A stretch of DNA of 64,000 nt, from NCBI RefSeq assembly GCF_030936135.1, contig NC_082637.1:47246603-47310602 (forward strand), given 5' to 3'. Position numbers and translations under genes: made by a program. Positions 25,401 to 40,400 of this stretch are shown piece by piece (within the stretch, counting starts at the first letter, position 1; every line of letters begins with the position of its first letter). Source of the stretch: Gavia stellata (taxonomy: Eukaryota > Chordata > Aves > Gaviiformes > Gaviidae). The notes under the pieces were generated by a model. The model ran no database searches. It was given only the letters and a program-made list of their open reading frames with translations, and was not told the DNA's origin.

Positions 25401-28400
25401 GTCACACTGGCAATCCTCCAGTCATCTGGGACCTCTCCTGTCAACCAGGACTGTTGATAAATGATGGAGAGTGGCTTGGCAAGCTCCTCAGCTAGGAGGG
25501 ATGCATTTAGAGGTGCATCACACATTTGCATAGCTGCTGCTGATCTGTTAACAGATGTTTATTAAAACTAAACCATGTCCATTTACCTTATGTTTTACCT
25601 AAGCTTGGCCACATTTCTTGTCCATGGCAGTTTAAGATCTTGGTAGTTGTGGGAGTTTGTTTCTGCTCAGAACTGCAATTATCTGATTTCATACAGTAAG
25701 AAGCATCTATGTAAGGTAGCAGTAAACTGGAGGAGAAAAGTTGAGTTGTCTTGCTTCCATCTCATGTATTTTTCGATCTCAGAACTGATTCTGTAATGAC
25801 CTGGTCACGTTTATTGCACAGTGACAGTGTGTTCTTGTGTGGAATTCACATCTGATGGTTATTTATTCTGATTACAGTGTCAAGTTTGCAGAAGAAAAGT
25901 AGAAGTTTTGAAGAATGTCTTGTGTATTTTTTTATAAAACACAGTATTTATGTTTTTCAAGTTCAGTATGGGAAAGGCAATTCAGTGGATATGAAGTAAG
26001 AGGATTTCACTTCTTTAGAAAAGATTAGTATGTATGAAAGAATAAATATTAAACTTCATCAGGTAGCAAGTAACTGATTTAGTCTTATAGAAAATTTGTT
26101 TTATAATTGGCTGAACCTTATTGTTTCTGAATTATAGGTTAATTTATGAGATAAAGAATTCTTCTAGAAAACTTTTGCATTTTAATATTCTTTGTACTTC
26201 TGAGCTGATTTCTGCTTAAATGGCCTGACTGTATGGCTTTTTCTTTTCAAGCTAAAGTTGAGGTGGAAGCAAGTAGAATAATGTTTTCTTAACATGATTG
26301 CAGTAAGTTAAAGTTTCCTATTAAGGCATTTAGGTTGCTTCCTGCTTTGTCTGGAAGAGCCAAAGGTTTCTTAGCAGAGTTGCCCTTTTACAGCCTTTCG
26401 CTATTGTTACAAATTTGTGATGCATAATTCTTCCAAAAATGGAGGATCTGGAAGACACATGGAGATTTTGTGTTCGGTTGAATTTTATTCTTATTCTTGA
26501 AAGGATTAAAAAAAAAAAAAAAGTTAAACAACATGTGCAAACTTGCAGTTCCTCTTAGCCTCAGTTTATATGAAATATTATTTATAAAATTATTTGGTTT
26601 TCTTCTACATACCTCTTTCCCATCCCGTGGCCCCATTTGTGATGGGTTTCCTCTCTCTTCTGCTCATCTAGCATTACTCTTCTCAGGTATTTTTCCTGCA
26701 TTTCTCCACTCCTGGCTCGTTCTTCTCCCCTCATCGTTAGAGGGAGAAAGCTCTGGAAATTTCCTCTTTTTTAGAAATCAACAGATGACAGTTTTACCTC
26801 TGCCCTGGTATGAGCAGCTGTGTAGCAGCTGCAAAAGGAAGCGGCTGGAGCTGGCTGCTCAGAGTAAAGGGGGCCTGTTAAATTCCTAAAAGAAGGGCAC
26901 CTCTGTGATGATGCATCTGGTTCTTGCTGCTGCTTAGCCCCATGGATACCAAGTGGTTTTTACGGATTTGAATGTTCTGGACAGATATCTCTGTGCCTTC
27001 TTCCTGTTTTCGATTACCCTGGGAGCAGCTTGGAATAGCCTGTGCTGGGATGTTTGTCCCCACTGTTGTATATTATACTGTGTCTTCTCATAATCAAAGG
27101 GAAATCGCCTTGACTGGTTTGAGGCAGATGAGAGAATGTAGGCCCAAACACAACAGAAAGAACTGGTTTTGAAGTAAACAGCAGGAATTGGAAGGAATGG
27201 AACATACAGAAAATGACATATTAATAAAAATCTGATCACTATTTAAAATCTCCTCTTCCTTTTGCAGAAGTAGTGTTGGGAGTATAGTTAGCGAGTATCT
27301 CTTCCTTCTGATTTCTCATCCAAGATTCAGGTTTCCTCCTGAAAATGGAGGAAGATTGCAAGGCATGCCTCATCTGTAGTTTTTGCTGGCTCATTCATAA
27401 TATTTTCTGTATTTTTGGGACTTCTCCACTTAGAGGGTGAAAGAGTAAAATAGAGCAATTAATTGCTGTTATCATGAATTTGGGAATCTCCAAGGGAGTT
27501 CCCATGTTAAAAACAGATTGATGTTAAAACAAACAAACAAACCAATCCCCATTTCTAAATCCCATCCGGGATTTTGTCTTACATGTTTATTTTCAGTGGA
27601 ACTAATTCACTTTCTGTTTGCATTTTTGTACATAATCACTGAGAGTTGTTTTCTTTCTCAAGGTCATTTCGTTTTTGGCCGCAGTGTTGCACAAAAAGGG
27701 AACACGTGAAGATATAGAAAATAATATGCCAGAATTTTTGCTGAGGACAATGAAAAAAGAATCAAAGTGTAACCCCAAGAAGGTACAGCTTTTAGTGGTG
27801 CAAGCTTAAGGATTTTGGTAAAAGGCAATGCTTGGATATTTTGTTTGTTTGTTTGCTTTAGGAGTTTACGCTTATTCATTTTTAATGTTCAGCTACTTAG
27901 GTAGATTAGGGGTTCATGGCCTTCCTAGTAGTGTTAGGGAAGCCTTCAGTTTTCCAGATTTTCATAGTGCATTATCTAGGTGTTACTGTCTAATCTGTTA
28001 ATACTGTTGATTGGCACTAGCACAAAACATTTGGAAATATCTGAATGAGATTTTTGGCTAGAGTACTTCGAAAGGCCCATGCTAGTGAGTAGAAAATCGT
28101 AGTTTTGTGTGATTGTGTTTCTAAAGTACAAAAAGCACGTGTATATATATTAACATGATATTTAAATAATTAAGGTGAATGCATATATTTGGAAAATTTA
28201 TTGCTAATATTCTGGTGCCCTCGCATATTTTCTTGAATGACTGTCATAATGTCAGAAGTAAAGCTGACTGATAATCTAGATAATCAAATACAGCAATAAA
28301 GATACACGTAAAAGTTCTGTGTGAACAAGAGATATGTGAAGAACATTTTAATTTTGCTCATCACAGTACCCATGCATTTTCTGTTTCCCATTGCTGTTTT

Positions 28401-31400
28401 TAATTTATTGAAATATTTAACTGGCATAATGGTTCATATGACACTATCTGTGTGAATAATGGATACAGGTTCCTCAGGAAAGACAGGGAGAGAAAAAGAG
28501 GTGAAGGGATAACACTTGTGTGAAAAAAAACAGGTATGCTTCTGACTGGGAATAAGAGAAGAAGAATTTTACTTTGAGGACAATTAAGTATTGGAACAGA
28601 TCACAGAGAGGGGTTCTGGACCTCCCCATCCTTGGGGTTTTCAATACCTGAGTAGGGAACACACTAAATGTCTTAATTCAGTGTTGTGCCTGCTTTGAAC
28701 AGAATGTTGGACTAGAAACTTGCTGAGATCGCTTCCCACCTCACTGATTTTATTATTGTATGATATTAAATGAGTTGTACAAGCTGTCTTAAGTTTTTAA
28801 ACCCTTTTCAGGTCTTCCTGTTTTGAAGTCATATATTGACTAGACTTGTGGATTGAAGGAAGCTGCTTACCCTCTTCATGCTTTTGTTTTCTCCTGTAAA
28901 ACATTTTATGGTACACAGATACAGATGCTAAAACAAAGCAAAGTGATAGTATCTCATGTCTTATTGCAGTTCTTAGAGTATAATTTGAGTAAGTAGCACT
29001 ACTTTGGTATTTTCTGTAGTATTAAAGTATTTTTCTTCTGTACTATTTACATAATCTGAGTAAACGGATTACTTTTGAATTTATATTGACTCTTCAGATA
29101 TTTTCTATACTATGCTTTGGAGTGACAGAATTAAACAATTCAAACTATAAAGCAGTAAAATAAATCTCAAGGTTTTGACTTTCCTTATTGCAAAAGTGCT
29201 ATCTTGTAGTTTTTCCAGTAATACTATAACAGCTATTTGTTTTCAGATTTTCCTCATAGTGGCCCCTCTTTCAGTGCTGTACAACTGGAAGGATGAGTTA
29301 GACACATGGGGGTACTTCAAGGTCTCTGTCTTACATGGCAGTAAAAAGTATGATGACTTGAGTCGCATCAAGCAAGGAAAATGTGAAGTTGCCCTTACAA
29401 CTTATGAGATAGTTCGCCTGTATTTGGATGAATTTAACAGGTAACGATTTTAATGTATTTTTTTACACACAGAATTTTAACTGTCTGTCTACGTTCGTGT
29501 TGCTCTTTGCAAGTACATATTCTTTCTGTGTAATGTATTTACTGTTAAATCCAATGACTCATTGTGTTGAGGAGAATCCCATTTAACTATCTTTGGAGAG
29601 TTTACCCTATACTATCTTTGTAGTGGGATGCTTGGGAGAAGTTTGAGTAGTTTTCACAAAGCTAGTTTTTCCTGTTAACCTGCTCATGAAGTGTTTTCTA
29701 AAGCATGCAGGAATTGCCTGCCTGAAAACCTGTGGTAGCTAAAAGATATGCAGAAGATATTTCTATCTTTCAGTACAGTGTAAGGAGCAAAAAATCTGGA
29801 ATTTTTAGCAGATGTTCAAGAGTTATTTTCCTTGTTATTTGCGCTTTTCACCAGTTTGAAATTGTTGAGTCCGGAAAACTTTGAGATATAAGATGTGTCT
29901 GTGTGTGTACTTTTAAATACCTGATGGACTTAGCAGAATCAAGGTCTTTCGGACAGCAGATTGTATTAGAAATCCTACTTTATTTGCTCCATAGTTGTAT
30001 GCATTTTCAAACTAGGACTGTTGACTTGCCTTTTTCTATGCTCAAGAGTACTTAGCCTCTCATCTGATTCTAGTGCTCTTCTTTTCTTATGTCGTCTTGG
30101 AAGTGGGGTGCAAGTTGTGTGAATAGCTAGGAGTAGCAGCCTTCTCTTAGCAGCTGGTGTTGTCAGTGGCTCTACAGATCTTGTCGTTTTAGGTGTTGGG
30201 AAAGGTCTCAGCAAGTGTCCTAGTGTTCTGGACAGCCATCACCAAAACAATCAGATCTCCAGCTCTGTCTGTGCTCAGGTCTGAAAAAGAAGTACAGATA
30301 GGGGAAGATTAAAGGAGTTGTGTTACCAGTAGCCTAATTCTTGCTGTTGTCTTTCTGAGGAACTCTTCAGGCATGGTCATTGAATAGGCAGTGGTCAGGA
30401 AATAGGTGCATGTGCAGAGCAGATCAGATTTGCGACTGACTGTATGCTGAAGTAATATGTTTGTAAGCAGATTTACCAAACTGTTTCTGCAGTGCATGTG
30501 ACTGGATGGGCCTATGATTTTGACACTGGAAGAAGGTGTGTCTTGCTTAGCTAGAATGATGGATTGGCCTCAAAACCTGGTCTTAAATAATTAATTATCA
30601 CTAATAAGAATATGTAGACTCAGTTATGCATGTAAATCAGCATAATGAGAGGTTAAGTTGAAGGAGCTAGCATATGGTCATCTGTTAGGCTCCTTTCAAA
30701 ACCTCCAATTTTTAGCAGATTTTAGGAATGTAAGGAACTCGGATTGAATGAATGTATTTAGCAGGGATCAAAAATGCCACAAGATCAGCCTTTAGATTAG
30801 TGAACTAAATGCAGCCTGCTCAGGAGAGAGGTTTCCTTCTAAACATGTCTGTTTCAGCTTTTTGCTGCTTGAAGTATCATCAAAGGGGATATGATTTTTG
30901 TTCTGAAATATTCATTCATATATATAAAGCGATCTCATAAAGTTAATACATCTCTTCCTAGCAACTTGATGGCTTAAATTAGTATCCCAGTGTGCATGTC
31001 ATTCTACCTCCAAGTTTTATGCTTGAACTGGCTGCAAAATATCATTTGGTCTCTGCTTCTAGGTATGTTTCTCCTAGTCACAAAATCATGAAATACTAGG
31101 ACTCCTCTGCCATATTGGTATCATATAGGTATTAAAGAAATTGAGTGGTGCTTTCATGTAGGAAACATGCAGATTGAAATTCTTTCAGTCTGCTTCTGAT
31201 TACACTGGATAGGTTTTGTTGGAAAAATGAAGCACACCTGTGTTAAGCATGTTTCAATAGTTTACCTTCAAAGACTTATTTAATTTTTCTAAATTTTACT
31301 TGTGGGTAGAATTAATGCTGGTGAGATATGCTGGATTGATTGCTCTGGAAATTGAAAGCTGCTTTCTTCACAGAAAGGATTTGATACAGTTAACAGTAGT

Positions 31401-34400
31401 TCATTTATTTGGTTATATAGTTTTGCCATTATAGCCAACTATGCCAACTAGCCATTATAGCCAACTATCGTAACTGAATTTACTAAACAAACAGAATATA
31501 AGGAAACTGAGTAGCATAATACAATGTAAAACAGGAAAACCAAAAAGTAATAGTGTCTTACAATAATCGTGGCTGTGTGTGTGGCTGACTTCACTTTGTA
31601 TGTGTATGTGGGATGACGAGATAAGTAGTTTCAGTTAATACAATATTTCTTGTTGATCTGCAGTGTAGAATGGTCTGCTGTGATAGTGGATGAAGCACAT
31701 AGAATCAAGAATCCAAAGGCTCAAATAACTCAAACCATGAAGTCATTAAAATGTAGCGTTCGCATAGGTCTTACTGGAACCATTCTTCAAAACAACATGA
31801 AGGAACTTTGGTGTGTTATGGACTGGTAAATAACTTTTTTATGATTTAAACACCTCTATACATTAACCATGCAGTGGGACTGGGATAGACCTGGATGATT
31901 TGGACCCATCTGTGTCAAAAAAACAACAACAACAAACCACAACCCTGCCCGAAAAAAACCCCAATGTTTTGAGAGAATGTATGTTTTTCCATAGATGTAT
32001 TGGAGGTAAGCTCCTGGTAGATAAGCAGTATGTATTTTGCAGTTATTTAATACATTTGGAGCTCCTCTTGTCATCTGGCTTCTTTGTGGTATTTGGAAAG
32101 CAGTTAAAATTACTGTCTTTTTTCCCCTATGTTTACCTTTCTTTTTTAAGGACACTATTTTCTTCTTCATCTGTCCTCCACACAGTAGATTGAGAATCTA
32201 TACACAGTTTTGAACAATGTTGTGCCTTTGTTCTGTCCAGTATATGCAGGTCATTCTGACTTACTTGGAAGTTGAAAGTAATAATATTTTGCTGTTTTTC
32301 AAAATGCACATATTTGGAAAGCAACAGTCTTGTCCAGGAAAACTTTTAATGGAGAGGGAGAGGTGGAAATAACCCTTTGTGTAAATCTAAGCATAGAAGA
32401 CTTACTGGGCATGCTTTACAGAGGAGGAACAAAGTAAACATGCCTTAAATATAAGGAAATACAAACTAAATTGAAATACTAGTAAAGAAATAAGTTAACA
32501 GTAAGCTTAGTTCTGCATCCTATTCTGATATTAATAGGTTGTTCCAATATGTAGTGCTGCCAGTGATTACCAAATTCTTTTTCCGATTGGGTTTTTTAAG
32601 ATTTTGTTTAGTAAATTGCAGTATCTGCATAACCTGATTTTAATAAAAACAGTAAAAATTGAAAACATGACTGCTTAGCTTCCAATTTAGGCTCCTGAAC
32701 AGTAGCAGCCTTTTAGTTTAGAGGTTCTACATACTTGTGACTTCTGTTGCTCTGCTAAGCTTTAGTTTTTGTGGAGATGGCAACCCTTTCCTAAGGCGAC
32801 TCGCTTAACATTTGAGGATCACAGTAAGTAAATGAAAAAATGGCATGTCTGGAAGTAGTAATGTTTCTATTTATATACACAATTTTTATTAATTTCTCTA
32901 GTGATTGTTAATCCAAGATCTCTTGCTGTTAGCCAGAAACAATTTATGTTATGCTTTTAATCAACGGAAAAGGGTAGACTGTCTTGGAGTAAAGAAAATG
33001 CTGTTATTCCTTCACCACCCCTCCTTTGTTTTTTAATAGGGCTGTACCAGGACTTTTGGGTAGCAGACTACATTTCAAGAAGAAATTTTCTGATCCAGTG
33101 GAGCATGGCCAGAGGCACACTGCAACTAAAAGAGAGCTAGCAACAGGTCGTAAGGCCATGGTGAAGCTAGCAAGAAAAATGTCTGGCTGGTTTCTGAGAC
33201 GTACCAAAGCGCTTATCAGTGATCAGTTGCCAAAAAAAGAAGACAGAGTAAGAGCGCCTGCACATTTCAAATACAGTGCTAATGAATATATCTCTTCTTT
33301 TTTGTTTTTGTTGTGTTTTTTCTCTTTCATCATGCCTTTAGTAGTTTATGGTTTTCTTTTGGACTTACAAATTTAAGAGGAATCCAGAGCCTTGGAAAAA
33401 ATGCACATGCAGTAGTTTGCTTTGTTCACATAATTACTATGATTGCATGTTGAAATGGAGTTAATCAAGCATGAAAATGCTCAGCTAGACTTCTGACTAG
33501 TGATTTACACATCTATTTTATGTGCACGTTTGTATTTATCTGTGCAAACCCAATGCAAGGTATGTAAATCTCTTGAAATTCTATGTAGGACTTCTGAATT
33601 CGCAGCTTGACAATTTGTACATAGAACAGTATGCTTTTCTTTTTTAACTCTCTCATTTTCGATCACTAAATAAAAGAAAAACCCCAAACCTAAAGCTGAT
33701 TGTTTATAGGACTGTAATCCTGTTAATCTAATGGTATTGTAAACATTATATAAAGTGATGATACTTATGACTATAGGGAAGAGTTCTGATAAATTCTTAT
33801 TAGGTATATTAGTACTTTCCTTCTAAGTAGGCATACACATTAGTTTGCAGCTGGTTTTGTTTTCGAAATTTGGTATTTATTCTTCATCCTTAGTGTATAA
33901 TAATGTCATCTAAACTGTCTTCTGAAGGAAAGATTAACACAAATGTCAGTCATTTGCTTTTCTAAATCTAGCAGGTTTTATTCTTTTCATTCTCTTGATA
34001 ATGTGAGTATGTGTTCACGTTACCGCTGTATTATTATAGCTCAGCATGGTGCCGCTACTGTGTGGGTGGCCTAGGTTAAGGAGTGAGCTTGGGATTTCTG
34101 TCTCCTGCTGCTTAAGACTAAAGATGTCATGGAGATGCCACCCATGGTCTCTAAGAAGAGGGATAAGAGTTTTGGCCATAGCACTGTGTAGATCCTTGCC
34201 TTCTCATTGCTTATTCTGTTTGTCCTGCCTGTGGTAGTGCCCTACAACAGCTAGTGCCTAAAAAGAGGAAAGAAAGGGTAAATTAAGCAACTGGCAAAGC
34301 AGAGGGGAATCCTTGATTACAATTATGCATTTATTTCTCACTTTTCCCTCCTCTTCCTATCCCTCCACAAAAGCCGTGCTGAAAGGTTCATAGAAACCTA

Positions 34401-37400
34401 ACAGCAGGTTATTGTAGCTTGATATTGATGCTCTCTGTAGAATTTTGGGAGGGGTTAAAATAACTATACATACATTTTTGGCTATAATTTCGTACTATTT
34501 TGGTGTCAAGATCCAGATTTTTTCATTTGGTGGTAGAATAATTTCACGTAACTATTTGCTCAAATATATTCTTATTTTCTACTTTATTTTCAATTTTTTA
34601 TGGTTTTTGATGCAGTGCTCTTTGCTTTTCATTGTATGCTGCCCCTAATTGTGTTTTGGGGGTTCTCTCTCTTTGGCAGATGGTATACTGTTCCCTGACG
34701 GAATTCCAGAAAGCGGTGTACCAGGCTGTGCTAGAGACAGAAGATGTAAGCTTAGTATTACGAGCAGGAGAGCCTTGTAGCTGCAACAGTGGCCATAAAA
34801 GGAAGAATTGTTGTTACAAGGTAGGAACTTGCACTGTTTGGATTTTAGAACATAGTCTTTCTGGTTTGAGCGGTATATAGGTTTTCTCAAGAGACTCTCT
34901 GCTGATGAAGAGCTGATTGAAATAGCTGCGTGTGGTTGTAGGCCATCTGTTTGGGAAATCCTGACTGGAAATATAGGTGGTTGCATCATGAGCATGATGG
35001 AGCTAGGCACTTTGGTATTACGCTTTGCATGCCCTGAGCAGGTGGTTGTTATTTATGCAGTAAATTCTGGATTTGTTGTATTAATAAATGCACCTGTGAA
35101 ACAGTTGATGTTGGCAAGGATATTGCATTGAGATGTTCAGTATGTGTTGGGCTTGCTGCTCCCATACACCTCAGGTGGTCAGTGCAGAAGCTGCAAATCA
35201 GAGGCATACTCGACCCAGCAGGTTGTCTGGGCTTTGCTTGCGTTATAACTGCAGTTGGATTTCCGTGCCACTAAACATGCGCTTTGCTTTGCTTCGTTGA
35301 AGGGAGAACTCCTGACAGTAGCCATAGAGCACAAGCAGAACGTTGTTCACGAGTAGCAGCTCTGGAGATTTCTTCTGTCGTCTCTGGACTTCATTAACAC
35401 TCAATTAGTCTAGCTTTGTATTTTTCTTTTGTCCGTATCACTCAGTAGGCTCAGATAAAGCATGTCTTTTTAATGTTTAGAAGCATATGTCTCATGCTTG
35501 CTTCTCCCTGTTTTCTTTCTGGTCTGTTTTGATTTTGTATAGTGTGGTTTTTTTGCTTTTTTTTTTTTTTCAAATGATGTAGCTTATTCAGTCTTCTGCA
35601 TCTTTCTTTAAATGCAATCCCGCTGTCAGCCTGTTTAATATTGCATGGATACTAGCATTAGTTCTTTGCAGGCTTCTGTTTCTCATGATGTTTTGTACAA
35701 AAAAGTAAAATGCTGTTGAACTTAATTCACAAAGGGCATTAGGCAGGCCTGCAGATACTTAACTGCTCTTAGGGACTGTCTTATTCCAAAGTTAACCGTG
35801 AAATCTAGTAACTTGAGAATGGAAAAGTAAATTTATATTGGTCGAATCAGCCAACCATAATGAGAAAAATAGTTGATGCTGTTGCTGCTGCTGCATTGTA
35901 GAATGTTTGAAGTAGGTTGAATTATGTTCCTTGAGATGTTTATAAAACTTTGTACATTTCTGCTGTAAAGAAAAGTAAAGTTAGCAGTTGTAGGGTAAGA
36001 AGTCATTCAAACAGCTCTGGTTTGATTTACATTTAAATCAGTTGTAAAGTTACTGTCTTTTTGTCTACCAAGAAATTCTTGGTTATCTTAGTAATTTCTG
36101 TAGATATCATGCTATCTGAAATGTTTAGCAAACGATGAACATAGCTGTGGGTTTTTTCTCTTTTTGAGAAGATATTTTCTATCAATACGGTCACAAAGCT
36201 GAGGAAAAAAAACCTTGCTGTGCATTTTTGTTAGAAATACAGTATGCATCTCTTTGGGATCAATTATAGTACTACATTGCTAATGCATTAAACTTCATAA
36301 GAATGAAGATTATTTCTTTTTTTTTTAGGAGTATTTGTTTGCATAAACATTCTTTTTTTTGTAGGTAAATTCTTATGGTGAAACAATGAAGTCACTGCGC
36401 TTCAGTTACTTAACAATACTACAGAAGGTTGCAAATCATGCTGCACTACTGCAGACTGACAACACTAGCAAGCAGCAGGTGAGTTTCAGACGTATCTAAA
36501 AATACTTGTGGAAAATGGGATGAAAACTCTTGAATGAAAATTGCTGCTGGCCTCCTTTTTAAGTCTTAACTAACTGAAATTAAGATATTTTGCAAAATTC
36601 CTTTTCCATTCAATAATTCCAAATGTAGTCTTTATTTAATAGAGATGTTACACAATAGTATGTTCATTTAGTTGATATCTGAAAATGAGGGTTATAGAAA
36701 CATTGGAGAGCTTTAGGGGGAAGGTAGGTAATTTTTTGTGATTTCTGATAACGCCATTTCTGTTCCATTTATGACAAGTGCCTAGTAAGAGGAATGTCTT
36801 TGTGCAAATAAATAAATAATAAGCAAATATAATATGGTTTTTTTCCTCTAGTATTTTATATTCAGAGCTGAGCTTCTTTAAATAACGAAAAGCATGTTTT
36901 AGTAGAAAATGCTCAATGAGAGAACAGTATCAGTTTGTCTTGTTACTGTGGTGAGTAACCTGCAAGACCCACAAGTGGCAGAGTTTTTAAAAAGGCTTGT
37001 ATGTGATCCGGAAGATCCAAAAGTAAGCAAAGGGATTTAGGGATGTTACCAGTTCCTCTCAGAAGCCACAAGGGAATGGAAATGAGGAAATCGTAGCTAA
37101 TTTTGGCAAGTTTGTTCCATAAAAGCAGTTTTGCTTTTTAGGAAATGTTAGTGTTAGTGTCCAGGGCCTTATATGCAGTAAATACCCGAATGTTTTCAGT
37201 GGGTTTTTTTGGTTTTTTTAATATTGTGTATGTAGTTTTTGTTGTAATAACATTGGAGAGTTTAAATAGCCACTGAGATAACTATAGATGAGTATTTTGA
37301 GACTTACTATCTTTTATAGCATACATAATTATTAACTTCTCCAAAATCTACTGCAGAAACTATACTTTGTAGTACTTCTTACCTTTAGTATTAAAGTCCA

Positions 37401-40400
37401 TCACATGTGTTATTCTTAGGCGAGAGATGAGATCTTTTCTGCCCCTCTGGAAAAGGAGACTTAAAGTGTATGGTCACATTCAAGTTCAGAGCTACCCAAA
37501 TTCTAGCAGTGGAGCTTTAATGTGGCTTTTGAACAGTTTGAGAATATATCCCATATTGTTTTTTGTCATATTGGTGGGACAATATGTAATTCCCATATTG
37601 GCTTATCATGCTAGAGGATCAAGAGAAATGCTGTTACACAACAGTTCAGTAAAGCAAACCTCAAGCCAACAGAGTTTTTGAGACTGACAATTCTGGCCAA
37701 TCCTATTGTAGTCTCTGCCCAGGAGAAGAAATTTTGTGCATCTCTTACTCTAGTAACTAGAATCCATGGTTTCAGATTAGGATCCTCTCTCTTTTTTTAA
37801 ATGAAGCAAATCAAAACACAGAGGAGATGTTTTATCTTGGCACTTTGTAGTGAGCTGAATAAAACACGTAACTCTTTCTGCTTGAGTTACTTCAGCAGAT
37901 TACTTGTTTCAACCTGTTTAACTCCTTGTATGGCTTACTGGTATCCCAATGTAGCTCTAATTTTTAACACCTATTCAAATTTTCTGCTTTTCTTCCAGGA
38001 AGCACATATCAAACGGGTGTGCAGCCAGGTATTTTCCAGTTTTCCAGATTTTGTGCAGTTAAGCAAAGATGCAGCCTTTGAAACAATTTCAGATCCAAAG
38101 TACAGTGGAAAAATGAAGGTAAACCTGTTCTTTAGAGCAAAAATAAGTATTAGTGATAGTAATAGATCTACAGCTGTAGTATATGATATAAGAAAATATA
38201 CACCTAATAGTTGTGGGTTTTTAATCATTCTGTTTATCATGGTGGTACCACAGCAGAGATCTCCTGTCTTAGATTGAGGTGCCTCTGGGCAAAGACTGGA
38301 TAAGAGCGATCTGTGATGCTAAGATATCTTAAGATAATAGCTTCACATATTCAGTGGTCATGAATATAAACCTTGTAGTCAAGGAGGTTGGGGTCATAAT
38401 ATTATGACAGGTAGTTCCATGAAACCATCAACTCAGTGACAGTCAGAAATGTTTGGGGAAGGAAAAGAGACCAAAACAAAGTCCTTATGGACTTAATCGT
38501 TTGTGCACACCTTCGACATTGTGGGTAGTTCCAATCCCTCCTCCCAAAAAGCCTGTGTTAGACCTTGAGAAGGTTCAGAGAAGGGCCACAAAGGTTATCA
38601 GTGCTGTGGAATAGAAGCAACCAAGTGGGCTGGACTCTCCAGCCTGGAAAAAATGACTTAGGATGAATGTGAGAGGGACGATCATCAGTAGCATGGAAGT
38701 GGTGAAGATGTACTGAGTGTTTACTGTCTTTTCTAAGATTAAGCTAATGGGAGCCAGACTAAAGATTAACAAAATAAATGTGTTAAGGAGTTTTACAGGT
38801 TTACACTAACCTCAGAAACTGGTTTCAGGGGGCAACAGGATGAGTAACTGAAAAAGTTGTCTAATGTAGCTAATTAAAAAGAAAACCATATTAGGTTTAG
38901 GAATGTTCCTGAGCTGAGAGTAACTGGAGGTTGAGAAGCTATACAGAATGGAGTATACTATATTTTGGTATCTCTTTAAACCCAGATATTCACAGTTGCT
39001 GGTTGAGACTGAGGGGGAGGCAGCGGCTGGGCCATGTTTTTTTGTAACAGTGATGGTTGTTACCACTTTAATGATTCATTATTGTGTAAGCAATCTCTTG
39101 CTTTTCTGTTATTACATGCATGTAAGAGGCCTGCATATTACCTTTGTTTTATGCACTTTGTTATCTCATGAAAGTCAACTTTATTGTTAAATTAGCTAGC
39201 TATCAGCAAATACTTAATACATACCTGTAAAAACTAAGACCATGATCTTCAGTGGTGCTTATGAAGCTCTTCTTTTATTGGTTAAAACTAATTTTGCTTC
39301 TCTAGAAATTTTTGTCTTGGGGCCATTGCATACTTCACTCCAGCACTCCCTTAAGACATTTTCATTATGTGTTTTTTGACACAGGCAGTGTTTTGAACAG
39401 CACAGGCAAGCAAAAATGCTTGAGTAAAGGCAGAGGTTCCAACATTATGTGCCTTTAAAGTCTGCGGCTTACAGAGCTGCCTGTTGGGAGGAATCTGTTC
39501 CAAATCGTGGCTGTAAGTTTGAGTTGTTTCTGGGACAGCATAGACTGCAGTGTCTTCTCGGGGGTGCAGCTGGCTGTGGCTGTGTGGGTTGGGTGTAACC
39601 TTGGCTGGTAGCAGTAAGGCTCTTCTGCTGTGTGCAATGGCCTTGGGTGGTAAGGAAGAAGGTTCTCCTATATTGCAGTGCCAGAGGAAGAGCATAACTG
39701 ATGCGGCAAGAGAGCAGAGGCTGTGATCTTTTTAGGTATACTGAGCTTGTCGTGATGGCTTGATACTGATGAGATGTCAGGCAGGTTGAATGTTTACTTT
39801 TGGCATTGAGAGATCCACATGGTTAGAAAAATGAATCTCTGAGCGACTAGTAGATAGTGCCAGGCCAATTTACATTTCTAGGTAAATTGCCCAAACATAA
39901 GTAGAATCATAGAATAGTTTGAGTTGGAAGGAACCTTTAAAGGTCATCTAGTCCAACCTTCAAACAGAACGAGATGAGAAATATGTGATTAAAAACAGTG
40001 AACTACTAGCATGGTGATTACTCCTGTTGGGTGGTTTTTTTGTGTTAGTGAATCATCTAATGCTTATCTTAATTTTCTCTCAGTAGAGACATTTCTGATT
40101 GTGCTTTTTATTTAATTTTTGATCTTTTAGCTTGTTACCAGTCTGTACTGATTACTATTCCTGTATTTCAAGGTATTTTTATATAGATTGTAAGTAATCA
40201 CTAAAAAACCCCAAAACAAAAGAAAAAAACCCGCAACACCCCAAAAAACATAAAAAACCAAACCCCAAATCCTAAATAAGCACATCTTCTTGAGAAGAGC
40301 CTTGGTATGGAGAATTTCTATTTTTAAGAGAAAGTGCAGTGTATATCATGGAAAACTGGATTTTAAAATCCAACCTTGTGTTTTTGAAGTAATATTTATA

